Source: Pleurocapsales cyanobacterium LEGE 06147 (GTDB taxonomy: Bacteria; Cyanobacteriota; Cyanobacteriia; Cyanobacteriales; Xenococcaceae). From it: a DNA stretch of 64,000 nt. Position numbers and translations under genes: made by a program. The notes under the pieces were generated by a model. That model had not been told where the DNA came from and made no database searches. It saw nothing but the letters and a program-made list of their open reading frames with translations. The stretch spans positions 1 through 64,000 of the forward strand of contig JADEWQ010000005.1 of NCBI GenBank assembly GCA_015207585.1, read 5' to 3'. This document shows, piece after piece, positions 41,608-50,520 of this stretch (position 1 is its first letter; each line of letters starts with the position of its first letter).

Positions 41608-42783
41608 TTATCTAGCAGTTTTGACTAATAACCATCCTCCCAAACCCAAACCCAAAAAATTGGGTAACCAAGCTGCTAAGAAAGGGGAAAGAATACTCAC
41701 TAAACCTAATGCACCGAGCATAAAGCTCAATAAATAATAACTAAATGCGATCGCCACGCAAAGACCGAAACTTTTTGCTCTACCAATCGATTCGATACTA
41801 GCACCTAAAGCAGAACCAATTAAAGCAAAAATTATACAAATAAAGGGAAAGGCAATTTTTTGTTGAGTCCGGACTCGAAACATTAAAATTTTCTTTTCGT
41901 CACCACTAAACTTGAGAATTTTTAAATACTCCCAAGCTTGAGCAGTATTCATTTCGTAAGGATCGCGTTCTTGACTAATTAAGTCAAACGGAGCGCGAGA
42001 AATAGTCAATTGCTGATGAGTAAATCGTTCTATCTTATCCGTACCATTCATTTCAGAAAAATTATAAATATTGCCCTGAAAAATATCCCAAATTTTTTGA
42101 CGCCCATTCCATTTTGCCGATTCAGAAACAATAATTTGATTTAATTTATTTTGCCTCCAATTAATAATAATTAATCCTCGCAGGTTTTTTCCATCAAAAT
42201 TTTCTGCATAAATTAGATTTTTGAGCTTTTGTTTATTTCCAAAATTATTGTGTTTAGAGTCTTTATTTCCTTCATATTCGGGATAAATAATATCTATTTT
42301 TTGCCAACTTTTTTTTTCTAGCGGTAGAAACTCTTGTTGAATAAGAGTTGCTTGATAATTGGCAGCAGGCACAACTAATTCATTAAATAAAAAAGTGATT
42401 GTTGTTACTATTAAGCTAAGAACTATAGCCGGAGCAACAAAACGATAAACGCTTATACCAATACTGCGCAGAGCAATTAATTCGCTATTGTTACCTAGAT
42501 GCCCATAAGTGATTAATGTAGCGAGCAAGATTGAAATGGGTAAAGCATAAGCGATAAATTCCGGAAATTTTAAAAGCAGTACTTCTAAAGCAGTAGGAAT
42601 AGGTAAATTGTACTCCAAAACTTTGTCGATCAAATCGGCAACAGTTCCAACCGCAATGCCAACAGCAGAAAATATGCCAAGACTAAATAAGAAAAAATAA
42701 GTTAACTCAATCGTAATATAGCGATCTATTAAATTTAAACGCGAAACAAGTAAGGAAAGAACAGAATATTTGCTTGGGTTCAT
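41608..42783 (-). CDS. LptF/LptG family permease
   Basis: Inner-membrane component of the lipopolysaccharide export ABC machine, 391 residues. Seen: six hydrophobic segments in the usual 3+3 arrangement (YFFLFSLGIFSAVGIAVGTV, LLKFPEFIAYALPISILLATLITYG, FVAPAIVLSLIVTTITFLF; then a beta-jellyroll periplasmic domain about 140-280; then FICIIFALIGSALGA, LCVAIAFSYYLLSFMLG, WLPNFLGLGLGGWLLV). Cyanobacteria usually have one such gene. No lptB is adjacent. It stands alone, with GT39 divergent. Confidence 0.9.
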   Translation of the reverse strand: MNPSKYSVLSLLVSRLNLIDRYITIELTYFFLFSLGIFSAVGIAVGTVADLIDKVLEYNLPIPTALEVLLLKFPEFIAYALPISILLATLITYGHLGNNSELIALRSIGISVYRFVAPAIVLSLIVTTITFLFNELVVPAANYQATLIQQEFLPLEKKSWQKIDIIYPEYEGNKDSKHNNFGNKQKLKNLIYAENFDGKNLRGLIIINWRQNKLNQIIVSESAKWNGRQKIWDIFQGNIYNFSEMNGTDKIERFTHQQLTISRAPFDLISQERDPYEMNTAQAWEYLKILKFSGDEKKILMFRVRTQQKIAFPFICIIFALIGSALGASIESIGRAKSFGLCVAIAFSYYLLSFMLGALGLVSILSPFLAAWLPNFLGLGLGGWLLVKTAR

Positions 42784-43003
42784 GCAAACAGATATATATT
42801 TTTTGGCACTAACTTAAAGTCTGGCAGAAACTATAGTAGAAGTCACCGAGTCAGTTATCAGTTATCAACTGTTGACTGGTGACTGTTCCCTACCTCACGC
42901 AAGAAATCTAATGTATCCAAATCTTTTGGGAAAAATTCATTCGGTCGCGATCTATGTCGCTAATTTGTATTAAATTGTATTGCGGTATAGAAAAAGTTGT
43001 TTG

Positions 43004-44671
43004 ATGAGAAAAGCTAGTAAATGGTTCAGACAAAAAGAAAGCCAATGGGTAATATTCTGGCTACTGGGAGGACTAATCGTCAGAGGATTCATTGCTTTTT
43101 GGCTATATCCCGGTTTTGATGAAGCTTACTACTTCCTCTATAGTCAACATTTAGATTGGAGTTATTTCGATCATCCAGTTTTAGTGGCAATTACGACTGG
43201 TTTGGGTCCTTGGCTTACTGGTATAGTTTCTCAATTTACCATTCGGATAGGAACACTCATTCTTTACACGGGTAGTTTATTCCTACTTTATCTAACTAGC
43301 GCAAAGTTATTTAACTTACAGACTGCCAGATTAACATTAGCGATCGCCTCTATTATTCCCATTTTTCAAATCGGCTTCGGCATTCTCACGCTTCCAGACA
43401 GTCCCCTCATCTTTTTTTGGTCTGCTGGCTTATATTGTGCTGTTTGCGAGTTTTTTCCTCAACGAACCTCAGAAAAACAGAAAACAGAAAACCAAGATCG
43501 ATTTTCAATTACTAATTTACCCATTCCTTATTCTCCTAGCTATCGACTTGCCATTCTGGGAATATTAGTAGGTTTAGCCTGTTTGGGAAAATACCATGGT
43601 TTTCTTTTAGGTTTGGGGTTAGTCGGTTTTTGTCTTACCAGTCGGCGACATCGCCGTGCTTTGTTATCTCCTTGGTGCTGGCTGGGATTAATATTATTTA
43701 TGCTGACTCTTTTTCCTCTCTGGTGGTGGAATTTTCACCATGATTGGATTTCTTTTCGCTTTCAGCTATCGACTCGTTTTGAATCCCATCTAGATATACC
43801 CCAAGAAGGAAGTTTTAATCCACTCAATATCGGGACTGTTTTTTTAGCCGAAGTCGGGTATCTTTTTCCCACTATAGGATTACCGCTGTGGTGGATAAGT
43901 TGGCGATCGCTAGCGGCACAATTTAGGGTTAAAAAAACAGATTTAGCGACAAAGCAGTTACTAATTTTGTGGGTTTCCTTACCCCTCACTATTGGTTTTA
44001 CTGTATTGGGAGGTTTTCAGCCGATTTTACCCACTTGGCCTCAACCTGGATTTTGGGGACTGACTTTGTTGCTGGGACATCAGGCTTTTCTTTGGCAACA
44101 GCAATCTCGTCGTCGGGTAAGAAAATGGTTAACTCTTTCGGCGATCGCCATTACCAGTATTTTATTATTGATTTTGCTGCACATTACGACAGGAACATTC
44201 CAGAAAAACAGTCAATATGCATTATTTGACGGATTTGTAAGCGCAAAAGACGATCCTTCAGTAGAATTAATAGACATCGAACAACTCCGTACTGGTTTCA
44301 CGGAATCTCCTGTCTTATTTCAGGCGTTAAAAAACTCCAATTTTATTTTTACCAATCAGTACTATCTAGGTGGATATATCGCCATGGCAGTCGCACCGCT
44401 AGTAGATATACCAGTTACTTGTTTTGGTGACGATGTTCGCGGTTTTGCTTATTGGTCGCAACCAGAAGAGTGGTTAGGTAGAGATGGCTTATATATTACC
44501 ATCGAAAAATTCCAACAAATTTCCTGGTTAACATCTATATATAGTTACTATTTCCACAAGTTTCAAGAAATTGGTACGATACCAATAACAAGAGGTGGAA
44601 AGATTACAGAAACCTTTCATATTTATCGGGGTCATCAATTACTTCACCCTTATCCTTTTAAATTAAACTAG
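43004..44671 (+). CDS. glycosyltransferase family 39 (ArnT/PMT-like) membrane protein
   Basis: About 555 residues. Seen: the acidic extracytoplasmic loop FDEAYYFLYSQHLDWSYFDHP after the first membrane helix, typical of GT39 enzymes (the Asp-Glu pair binds the metal or lipid donor), about ten hydrophobic segments to residue 400, and a soluble C-terminal part rich in aromatic residues (FIFTNQYYLGGYI, DVRGFAYWSQPEEWLG). These enzymes transfer sugar from polyprenyl phosphate to protein or lipid in the periplasm. ATG 43004 is chosen over the TTG at 42980. Substrate unknown. Confidence 0.85.
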   Translation: MRKASKWFRQKESQWVIFWLLGGLIVRGFIAFWLYPGFDEAYYFLYSQHLDWSYFDHPVLVAITTGLGPWLTGIVSQFTIRIGTLILYTGSLFLLYLTSAKLFNLQTARLTLAIASIIPIFQIGFGILTLPDSPLIFFWSAGLYCAVCEFFPQRTSEKQKTENQDRFSITNLPIPYSPSYRLAILGILVGLACLGKYHGFLLGLGLVGFCLTSRRHRRALLSPWCWLGLILFMLTLFPLWWWNFHHDWISFRFQLSTRFESHLDIPQEGSFNPLNIGTVFLAEVGYLFPTIGLPLWWISWRSLAAQFRVKKTDLATKQLLILWVSLPLTIGFTVLGGFQPILPTWPQPGFWGLTLLLGHQAFLWQQQSRRRVRKWLTLSAIAITSILLLILLHITTGTFQKNSQYALFDGFVSAKDDPSVELIDIEQLRTGFTESPVLFQALKNSNFIFTNQYYLGGYIAMAVAPLVDIPVTCFGDDVRGFAYWSQPEEWLGRDGLYITIEKFQQISWLTSIYSYYFHKFQEIGTIPITRGGKITETFHIYRGHQLLHPYPFKLN

Positions 44672-44762
44672 ATTGAGATCGACGCAGCGACACAAAAGTA
44701 AAGGGACACAGAGAAACTGACTTTATCTTTCTTAATTACCACTACTGAGGAACAAAAAAATC

Positions 44763-45626
44763 ATGTCTGTTCTACAAGGAAACTGGAAACACGAATTTAT
44801 CCAAACCAACGGTATTACTCTTCATTACGTTACTCAAGGGGAAGGAAAATTAATGCTGATGCTGCATGGATTCCCCGAATTTTGGTATTCTTGGCGACAT
44901 CAAATTACAGAATTCTCCAAAGATTATAAAGTAGTTGCCCTAGATTTACGGGGCTATAACGATAGCGATAAACCCCAGGCTGTAGAAGCTTATGCCATGA
45001 CAGAATTGATTGAAGACGTAAAGGGAGTAATTACAGGATTGGGATATGAAAATTGTATTTTAGTCGGTCATGATTGGGGAGGTCTCATTGCTTGGAATTT
45101 TGCTTATACTTATCCCGAAATGGTTGAGAAATTGATTATACTTAATCTACCTCATCCAGCTAAATTTAAAGAAGGATTAAGCAAGCCACAACAACTACTC
45201 AAAAGTTCGTATATTTTCCTATTCCAATTGCCTTTTATCCCAGAATTAATTTTACAGTGGAACGATTATCAGGCGATCGCTTCTGCTTTGAAAAACATGG
45301 CAGTCGATAAATCCATTTTTACCCAAGAAGATTTAGAAGCTTATAAAGATGCAGCAGCGAAACGAGGTGCTTTAACTGCCATGCTCAATTATTATCGCTG
45401 TACTTTTCAATCTCTGTTAAAAAATCAGCGACAATGGAGCATTTTAAATGTACCCACCTTAATGATTTGGGGAGAAAAAGATACCGCTTTAGGCAAAGAA
45501 TTAACTTACGGTACAGAAGCCTACGTAAGAGATTTACGCATTAAATACATTCCCAACTGCAGTCATTGGGTACAGCAAGAACAACCCCAATTAGTCAATC
45601 AATACATGCGCGAATTTTTAGCATGA
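44763..45626 (+). CDS. alpha/beta hydrolase (epoxide hydrolase-like)
   Basis: 287-residue cytoplasmic hydrolase. Seen: oxyanion motif HGFPEFWYSWRHQ (35-47), nucleophile Asp104 in ILVGHDWGGLIAW, an acidic residue in IWGEKDTALG and the catalytic His in NCSHWVQQEQP near 269. The Asp nucleophile with HGFPEFW favours epoxide hydrolase or fluoroacetate/haloalkane dehalogenase-like enzymes over esterases. Length is usual for the family. It is the next co-directional gene after GT39 (91 bp) but probably independent. Physiological substrate unknown. Confidence 0.88.
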   Translation: MSVLQGNWKHEFIQTNGITLHYVTQGEGKLMLMLHGFPEFWYSWRHQITEFSKDYKVVALDLRGYNDSDKPQAVEAYAMTELIEDVKGVITGLGYENCILVGHDWGGLIAWNFAYTYPEMVEKLIILNLPHPAKFKEGLSKPQQLLKSSYIFLFQLPFIPELILQWNDYQAIASALKNMAVDKSIFTQEDLEAYKDAAAKRGALTAMLNYYRCTFQSLLKNQRQWSILNVPTLMIWGEKDTALGKELTYGTEAYVRDLRIKYIPNCSHWVQQEQPQLVNQYMREFLA

Positions 45627-45860
45627 ACTTGCCAAAACCAATTTCTTCTCGCTCTTCTTTGCGCCCTTTGCGCCTTCTGAAAACATACTTTTCGTTTGGG
45701 AGTTTTAATTAGGCTAAAAAGCTTCTGCCCAATAACAATTGGCAGTGCTGCTCCGCAATCTGAATGGAACGCAGTTATTAATTGCGAATTGGGAACTGCG
45801 AATTGCGAATTGCCTTTACCCAACTTTTAAATCTTGTATTTCAACAGGATTTAGTATTAC

Positions 45861-46763
45861 TTAATTATTCTTAACTCTAGCCAGATAAAAATCAATTACT
45901 GTCTGTCGATAAAAAAGAGGCATTCCCGTATCAAAATATTGTCCTTTAACCAAATAGCCGATCGCGCCTTCATTTTGACGCAATTTTTCCAAACAAGTTG
46001 TCAATTGAAACTCTCCTCGATAACGAGCATTATTATTAATATCTGCTTCTAATAAAGCAAAAATGGCTGGCTCTAAAACATACATACCAAAAATGCCCAA
46101 AAACTCATCTTCGCTCATTCCCTCTACTCTTAGGTGCTTCTTGGCATAATCAAGACTCGGTTTTTCATATATTTGCCCGATTTCTAAAATCGAGCCATCA
46201 TCCTGCCATACCCCAGTAACGCAACCAGCCTTGTGAATAATATCGGCTGACATGATTGTCAAACCGATTACACTTTGACCTTTTTGCCGATAAACATCTA
46301 AAACTTGTTGGGCGCAAGAGATATTTGTATTAGAAGCGTATACGTGATCGCCCAACAACAACAAAAAAGGTTCTTCACCAACCCAATCTCTAGCACAAAA
46401 GACAGCATGACCGTATCCTTCTTGCTTTTCCTGAGTCAGAATCGTGAGGCGATCGCCCAAATCTTGGAGATACTGACAATATTGTCTATCTTCTGGAGAC
46501 AATTTCTGCCACAATTCGGGTTTGGATGGAGATTTGAAGAAGTTTGTAAATAAATCGCGATCGCCTGTTTGTACGACAATTCCTACTTCTTCTATTCCGG
46601 CATTAACAGCCTCTTCGGCGATTGCCAAAATTATAGGCTTAGTGCGCCCATCGCGATCGACGATAGGAAAAAGTTCTTTTTTGACAACTTTAGTAGCAGG
46701 GAATAAGCGAGTACCGAAACCAGCAGCAGGAACAAGAGCTTTTCGTACTTTCTGGCTAGGCAT
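45861..46763 (-). CDS. galU: UTP-glucose-1-phosphate uridylyltransferase-like nucleotidyltransferase
   Basis: Makes UDP-glucose, precursor of glycolipids and surface glycans. Seen: KALVPAAGFGTRLFPATKVVKKELFPIVDRDGRTKPII near the N-terminus, ILTQEKQEGYGHAVFCARDWVGEEPFLLLLGDHVY (metal-binding Asp), and the FGMYVLEPAIF and GEFQLTTCLEKL blocks of the GalU family. 300 residues is normal. Variation around the substrate loop (VKKELFPI) leaves the exact nucleotide less than certain. The next gene on the same strand, upstream, encodes an unknown membrane protein (57 bp gap). Confidence 0.88.
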   Translation of the reverse strand: MPSQKVRKALVPAAGFGTRLFPATKVVKKELFPIVDRDGRTKPIILAIAEEAVNAGIEEVGIVVQTGDRDLFTNFFKSPSKPELWQKLSPEDRQYCQYLQDLGDRLTILTQEKQEGYGHAVFCARDWVGEEPFLLLLGDHVYASNTNISCAQQVLDVYRQKGQSVIGLTIMSADIIHKAGCVTGVWQDDGSILEIGQIYEKPSLDYAKKHLRVEGMSEDEFLGIFGMYVLEPAIFALLEADINNNARYRGEFQLTTCLEKLRQNEGAIGYLVKGQYFDTGMPLFYRQTVIDFYLARVKNN

Positions 46764-46819
46764 AATCTAGGTCTTTCTTTTTATAACTAAAACCTACTTC
46801 AATTAATCAAAACTATTTT

Positions 46820-47941
46820 TTACTCAATCTTACAGATATTATTGCCTTGTAAAATTGTTTCGCTAACTCCAGGATCTTTACTATAGAGAAACTGACCGTG
46901 TCCTTGCTCCTTCCATTCAAGTATTGCTGCCATAGCTTTTTCGTAGTACGGAGAATCTTTGGGAACTAAAGCTAGCGCCTGCACTGCTTGCTGAAAATCT
47001 CCTCTAGCAGCACGAGTATTGGCTATCAAATAAATTTGCCTACTCCACTGTCGAATCAACTCCTGTGCTTCTCGATAATTTGCTGCCCCAGGAGCAACTT
47101 TTCGTAACATCATGATTCCCTGATTATAGGAAGAAGCCTGAGTCGGCTCGATTACTTTTTTGGCCGCTTCTAACAAATTGTGATTAATTTGCTGTCTTTG
47201 CGCTCGTATTTTCCAATAACCAATAGCTTCTGCTGCTTCTTGGGCAATAATACTAGTTGATGGCTCGTCTTGAGGAATTAGTGTTGCTGCTGCGATCGCC
47301 CCTGTAAAATCGTTTTGGTTGGCACGACCTTGAGCAATATCAAAAATTACTCGGCTCCAACGAACAATATCAGCTTGTGCCTCTTGATAAAAAGGAGAAT
47401 CGGCATCGATCTTTCGGGCTTGGTGAATAGCCTGGTTAAAGCCAGAAGCTTGATGAGAATATAAGTAGACTTTACCACTTTCAGGAACGGCAGTTGTCAG
47501 AGAAGAACCTAATTTAAGATAAATTTTCGTCCTTTCCAGTAGGTTGCGGGCTTCCGAGGAAGACTGAAATAAAAGTGCAGCAATTGCTCCCCAGAAGAAC
47601 CACTGCCACCAAGTTCTCTTGACTTGAGGAGATAGATATTGCTCGGATAAAATTGTCTTCTCTCTCCTAGAGAAAGCTTGTTTTTCAAAAGAAGGAGGAG
47701 AAGTAAGGGGTAAAATAGGAGAATTAACAGGGACAGAGGTTTTAGAGGTTACAAAGGAAGGTAATGAAACCGTTCGTACAGAAGGCTTTACCCGACTAAT
47801 ATTTGTTTGAGAATTATTAGTTTGCTCGATTTTAAATGATTTAACTTTAATGCCAATAGGAGAAACCTTAATACGATTTGTACGAATAAACGGAGGAACT
47901 ATTTGTTGGCTAATGTTTAGCGTTGCTCCCTGGTTGTCCAT
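46820..47941 (-). CDS. hypothetical membrane-anchored protein with helical repeats
   Basis: 373 residues, function not recognised. Residues 1-110 are polar and low in order (many Ser, Thr, Pro). A single hydrophobic segment (WWQWFFWGAIAALLFQ, about 112-128) is followed by an extracytoplasmic helical region containing two related blocks: FNQAIHQARKIDADSPFYQEAQADIVRWSR with NDFTGAIAAATLIPQDEP, and YNQGIMMLRKVAPGAANYREAQELIRQWSR with GDFQQAVQALALVPKDSP. These look like TPR-type repeats. No catalytic motif. Upstream of galU on the same strand, divergent from glcD. Confidence 0.7.
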   Translation of the reverse strand: MDNQGATLNISQQIVPPFIRTNRIKVSPIGIKVKSFKIEQTNNSQTNISRVKPSVRTVSLPSFVTSKTSVPVNSPILPLTSPPSFEKQAFSRREKTILSEQYLSPQVKRTWWQWFFWGAIAALLFQSSSEARNLLERTKIYLKLGSSLTTAVPESGKVYLYSHQASGFNQAIHQARKIDADSPFYQEAQADIVRWSRVIFDIAQGRANQNDFTGAIAAATLIPQDEPSTSIIAQEAAEAIGYWKIRAQRQQINHNLLEAAKKVIEPTQASSYNQGIMMLRKVAPGAANYREAQELIRQWSRQIYLIANTRAARGDFQQAVQALALVPKDSPYYEKAMAAILEWKEQGHGQFLYSKDPGVSETILQGNNICKIE

Positions 47942-48072
47942 AGGTCAAACTCCATTTACTAAATAGGCTGAACAGCAAGACTATTTGTCTCCACAGTCTA
48001 CTATCTTTCTGCAATTATGTCGTACAAGTTTTTTTAAGATTTAAAGTAGATATCTCAATAATCTATAGAAGA

Positions 48073-49554
48073 ATGAAACTAAGCAATTTCTTCAAGCAAA
48101 ACAATAATAAATGGCAACCGATTATCAAAGAATTAGAAACTGTTGTTGGCAAGGAAGGTGTAGTCCGCCGCAAAGATGAATTACTCACCTATGAATGTGA
48201 TGGTTTACCCAGCTATCGTCAACGTCCAGCAGTGGCTGTTCTTCCTCGCACTACCGAACAAGTAGCTGCCACAGTCAAAATTTGTCACGAACGCAATATT
48301 CCTTGGGTAGCAAGAGGCGCGGGTACGGGTTTGTCTGGGGGTGCCTTACCTGTCGAAGATTGCGTCCTCATTGTCACCGCCAGGATGAAACAAATTCTGG
48401 ATCTTGACTTAGACAACCACCGCATTACTGTACAACCAGGAGTTATTAATAACTGGGTAACTCAAGCAGTTAGCGGTGCGGGTTTTTATTATGCCCCCGA
48501 TCCTTCCAGCCAGATTATCTGTTCTATTGGAGGAAATGTGGCGGAAAATTCTGGTGGAGTTCACTGTCTTAAGTATGGCGTTACTACCAATCATGTCCTC
48601 GGTTTAAAATTAGTTATTCCTGACGGTTCTATTATTGATGTAGGTGGCTCGGTTGGGGAAATGCCCGGATACGACCTGACTGGCTTATTCGTCGGTTCTG
48701 AAGGCACTCTCGGTATTGCGACTGAAATTACCCTGCGAATTCTCAAAAGTCCCGAATCAGTTTGTGTAGTTTTAGCAGATTTCCCCTCTATCGAAGACTC
48801 TGGTGCAGCTGTTGCCGAGATTATAAGTGCAGGAATTATTCCCGCTGGCATGGAAATTATGGATAATCTCAGTATCAACGCAGTAGAAGACGTAGTGGCT
48901 ACAGGATGCTATCCCCGCGATGCCGAGGCGATTCTATTAGTAGAATTGGATGGTTTGGAGGTAGAAGTAACGGAAAATAAAAAACGAGTCGCTCAAATCT
49001 GCCAACAAAATAATGCCAGAAATATTACCTCGGCTAGCGATCCCGAAACTCGCCTCAAAATGTGGAAGGGTCGAAAAGCAGCTTTTGCCGCTGCCGGACA
49101 CATAAGTCCCAATTATTTCGTTCAAGATGGGGTTATTCCCCGCACTAAATTGGCAGCTGTTCTCAAAGAAATTAATTCCCTTAGCGAACGATACGGCTAT
49201 CGTATCGCTAATGTTTTCCATGCTGGTGATGGCAATCTGCATCCCCTAATTCTTTACGATAATTCTGTTGAAGGAGCGTTTGAGACAGTAGAAAAAATAG
49301 GCGGGGAAATTCTCAAACTTTGTGTCGAGGCTGGAGGAAGTTTGTCTGGAGAACATGGCATTGGTTCGGACAAAAATTGCTATATGCCTTATATGTTTGA
49401 CGAGATCGATATAGAAACTATGCAATATGTCCGCGATGCTTTCAATACCAAAGGATTGGCTAATCCAGGTAAGATCTTTCCTACTCCCCGTACCTGTGGA
49501 GAAGCTGCCAATGCTCAGAAAATGAAACAGTTTAAAGAAGCGGAGTTATTTTAA
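48073..49554 (+). CDS. glcD: FAD-linked oxidase, glycolate oxidase subunit GlcD
   Basis: 493 residues. FAD-binding PCMH domain with RTTEQVAATVKICHERNIPWVARGAGTGLSGGALPVEDCVLI, PDPSSQIICSIGGNVAENSGG and VGSEGTLGIATEI, then the C-terminal oxidase domain with VQDGVIPRTKL, NVFHAGDGNLHPLILYD (metal site) and LSGEHGIGSDKNCYM. These match the glycolate/D-lactate dehydrogenase GlcD family that acts in photorespiration. Cyanobacteria often encode GlcD apart from GlcE and GlcF, as here. Convergent with the MlaE gene; a dispersed repeat lies between them. Confidence 0.9.
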   Translation: MKLSNFFKQNNNKWQPIIKELETVVGKEGVVRRKDELLTYECDGLPSYRQRPAVAVLPRTTEQVAATVKICHERNIPWVARGAGTGLSGGALPVEDCVLIVTARMKQILDLDLDNHRITVQPGVINNWVTQAVSGAGFYYAPDPSSQIICSIGGNVAENSGGVHCLKYGVTTNHVLGLKLVIPDGSIIDVGGSVGEMPGYDLTGLFVGSEGTLGIATEITLRILKSPESVCVVLADFPSIEDSGAAVAEIISAGIIPAGMEIMDNLSINAVEDVVATGCYPRDAEAILLVELDGLEVEVTENKKRVAQICQQNNARNITSASDPETRLKMWKGRKAAFAAAGHISPNYFVQDGVIPRTKLAAVLKEINSLSERYGYRIANVFHAGDGNLHPLILYDNSVEGAFETVEKIGGEILKLCVEAGGSLSGEHGIGSDKNCYMPYMFDEIDIETMQYVRDAFNTKGLANPGKIFPTPRTCGEAANAQKMKQFKEAELF

Positions 49555-49567
49555 TTGCTGATTTGTG

Positions 49568-49623
49568 GCGATCTCGCGAATGCGAGTGCTGCCGCACCGC
49601 GAGGCACGAGCGAACCTCTCGCC
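49568..49623. repeat. dispersed element B, intergenic copy
   Basis: GCGATCTCGC, GAA, TGCGAGTGCTGCCGCACCGC, then GAGGCACGAGCGAACCTCTCGC. It combines both halves found separately at 24999-25030 (left half) and, reversed, 11268-11323 (right half). It lies in the convergent space between glcD and the MlaE-type gene. Confidence 0.7.
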
Positions 49624-49632
49624 CGGACAAAT

Positions 49633-50430
49633 TTATCCTCCTATAGTTGAACTACCCATACCCTGGAACATCAACCAAGAGAGAAAAAAGTTAGTAATAA
49701 AAATGGCGAGTAAAGCCGTAACTACTGCGGTGGTAGTTGATTGTCCGACTCCTTTAGCACCACCAGTAGTAGTTAACCCCCAACTACAGCCAATTACTGC
49801 CACTAAAGCCCCAAATACCACTGCTTTAATAATCGCACTGCACAAATCCCAAAATTGGAGGAAATTACGGACAGAATCGAGAAAAAGAAATTGGGAAATA
49901 CCATACAAACTTTGGGAGATTGCTAATCCACCGATGATGCCTGTCATTAAAAAGAGAACAGTTAAAATGGGTAACATCAAACAACAGGCAAGGACACGAG
50001 GTAGAACGAGATAGTCAATCGGGTCGGTTTTGAGTACGTAGAGGGCATCGATTTGTTCCGTTACCCTCATGGTACCGATCTCTGCGGCAAAGGCGGAACC
50101 CACTCTTCCCGCTATTACTATTGCTGTTAACACTGGAGCTAGTTCGCGAGTCAAAGCTATGGCTAAAACTCCTCCTACTGCCTGTCCCGCCCCAAAATTA
50201 ATAAACTCCCGCGCTACTTGAATCGTAAATACCATACCCACAAAAATCGCCGTAATTAGAGCGATCGCTAAAGAATCGGGACCCACTATTGCCATCTGCT
50301 CTAAGGTATTGCGTCGATGTATTTTTGCTTTTAGTAAGTGAATTAAAACCTGCCCTCCTAACAAAACAGCTGCTAGGAAGCGTTGAAACCATAGCTTTAT
50401 TCCACTGTTGAAAGTTGTTTTACTGGTCAT
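49633..50430 (-). CDS. MlaE family lipid ABC transporter permease
   Basis: Inner-membrane permease of 265 residues with five to six hydrophobic segments and the family blocks FTIQVAREFINFGAGQAVGGVLAIALTRELAPVLTAIVIAGRVGSAFAAEIGTMRVTEQIDALYVLKTDP and FGALVAVIGCSWGLTTTGGAKGVGQSTTTAVV. MlaE-type proteins move phospholipids between membranes with an ATPase and an MCE-domain protein, neither encoded here. It follows pilJ by 90 bp on the same strand. The same order after pilGHIJ exists, to my memory, in Synechocystis (slr1041-slr1045). Confidence 0.9.
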   Translation of the reverse strand: MTSKTTFNSGIKLWFQRFLAAVLLGGQVLIHLLKAKIHRRNTLEQMAIVGPDSLAIALITAIFVGMVFTIQVAREFINFGAGQAVGGVLAIALTRELAPVLTAIVIAGRVGSAFAAEIGTMRVTEQIDALYVLKTDPIDYLVLPRVLACCLMLPILTVLFLMTGIIGGLAISQSLYGISQFLFLDSVRNFLQFWDLCSAIIKAVVFGALVAVIGCSWGLTTTGGAKGVGQSTTTAVVTALLAIFITNFFLSWLMFQGMGSSTIGG

Positions 50431-50520
50431 TGATTATCGATCTGGTATTGCTTGCTATCAATTATTACTAATGATCGATAACCAAAAATTAATATTTTCT
50501 ATTTTTCCCCCTTAAAATAA

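Noticed and set aside
42846-42911. Gene or regulatory element shared with 13919-13975
   Set aside because: Short similar text of the kind GTCAGTTATCA... is a common intergenic repeat with no known role.
49565-50014. 149-codon open frame on the plus strand
   Set aside because: Antisense to a well-supported MlaE permease; sequence is the mirror of its conserved helices.
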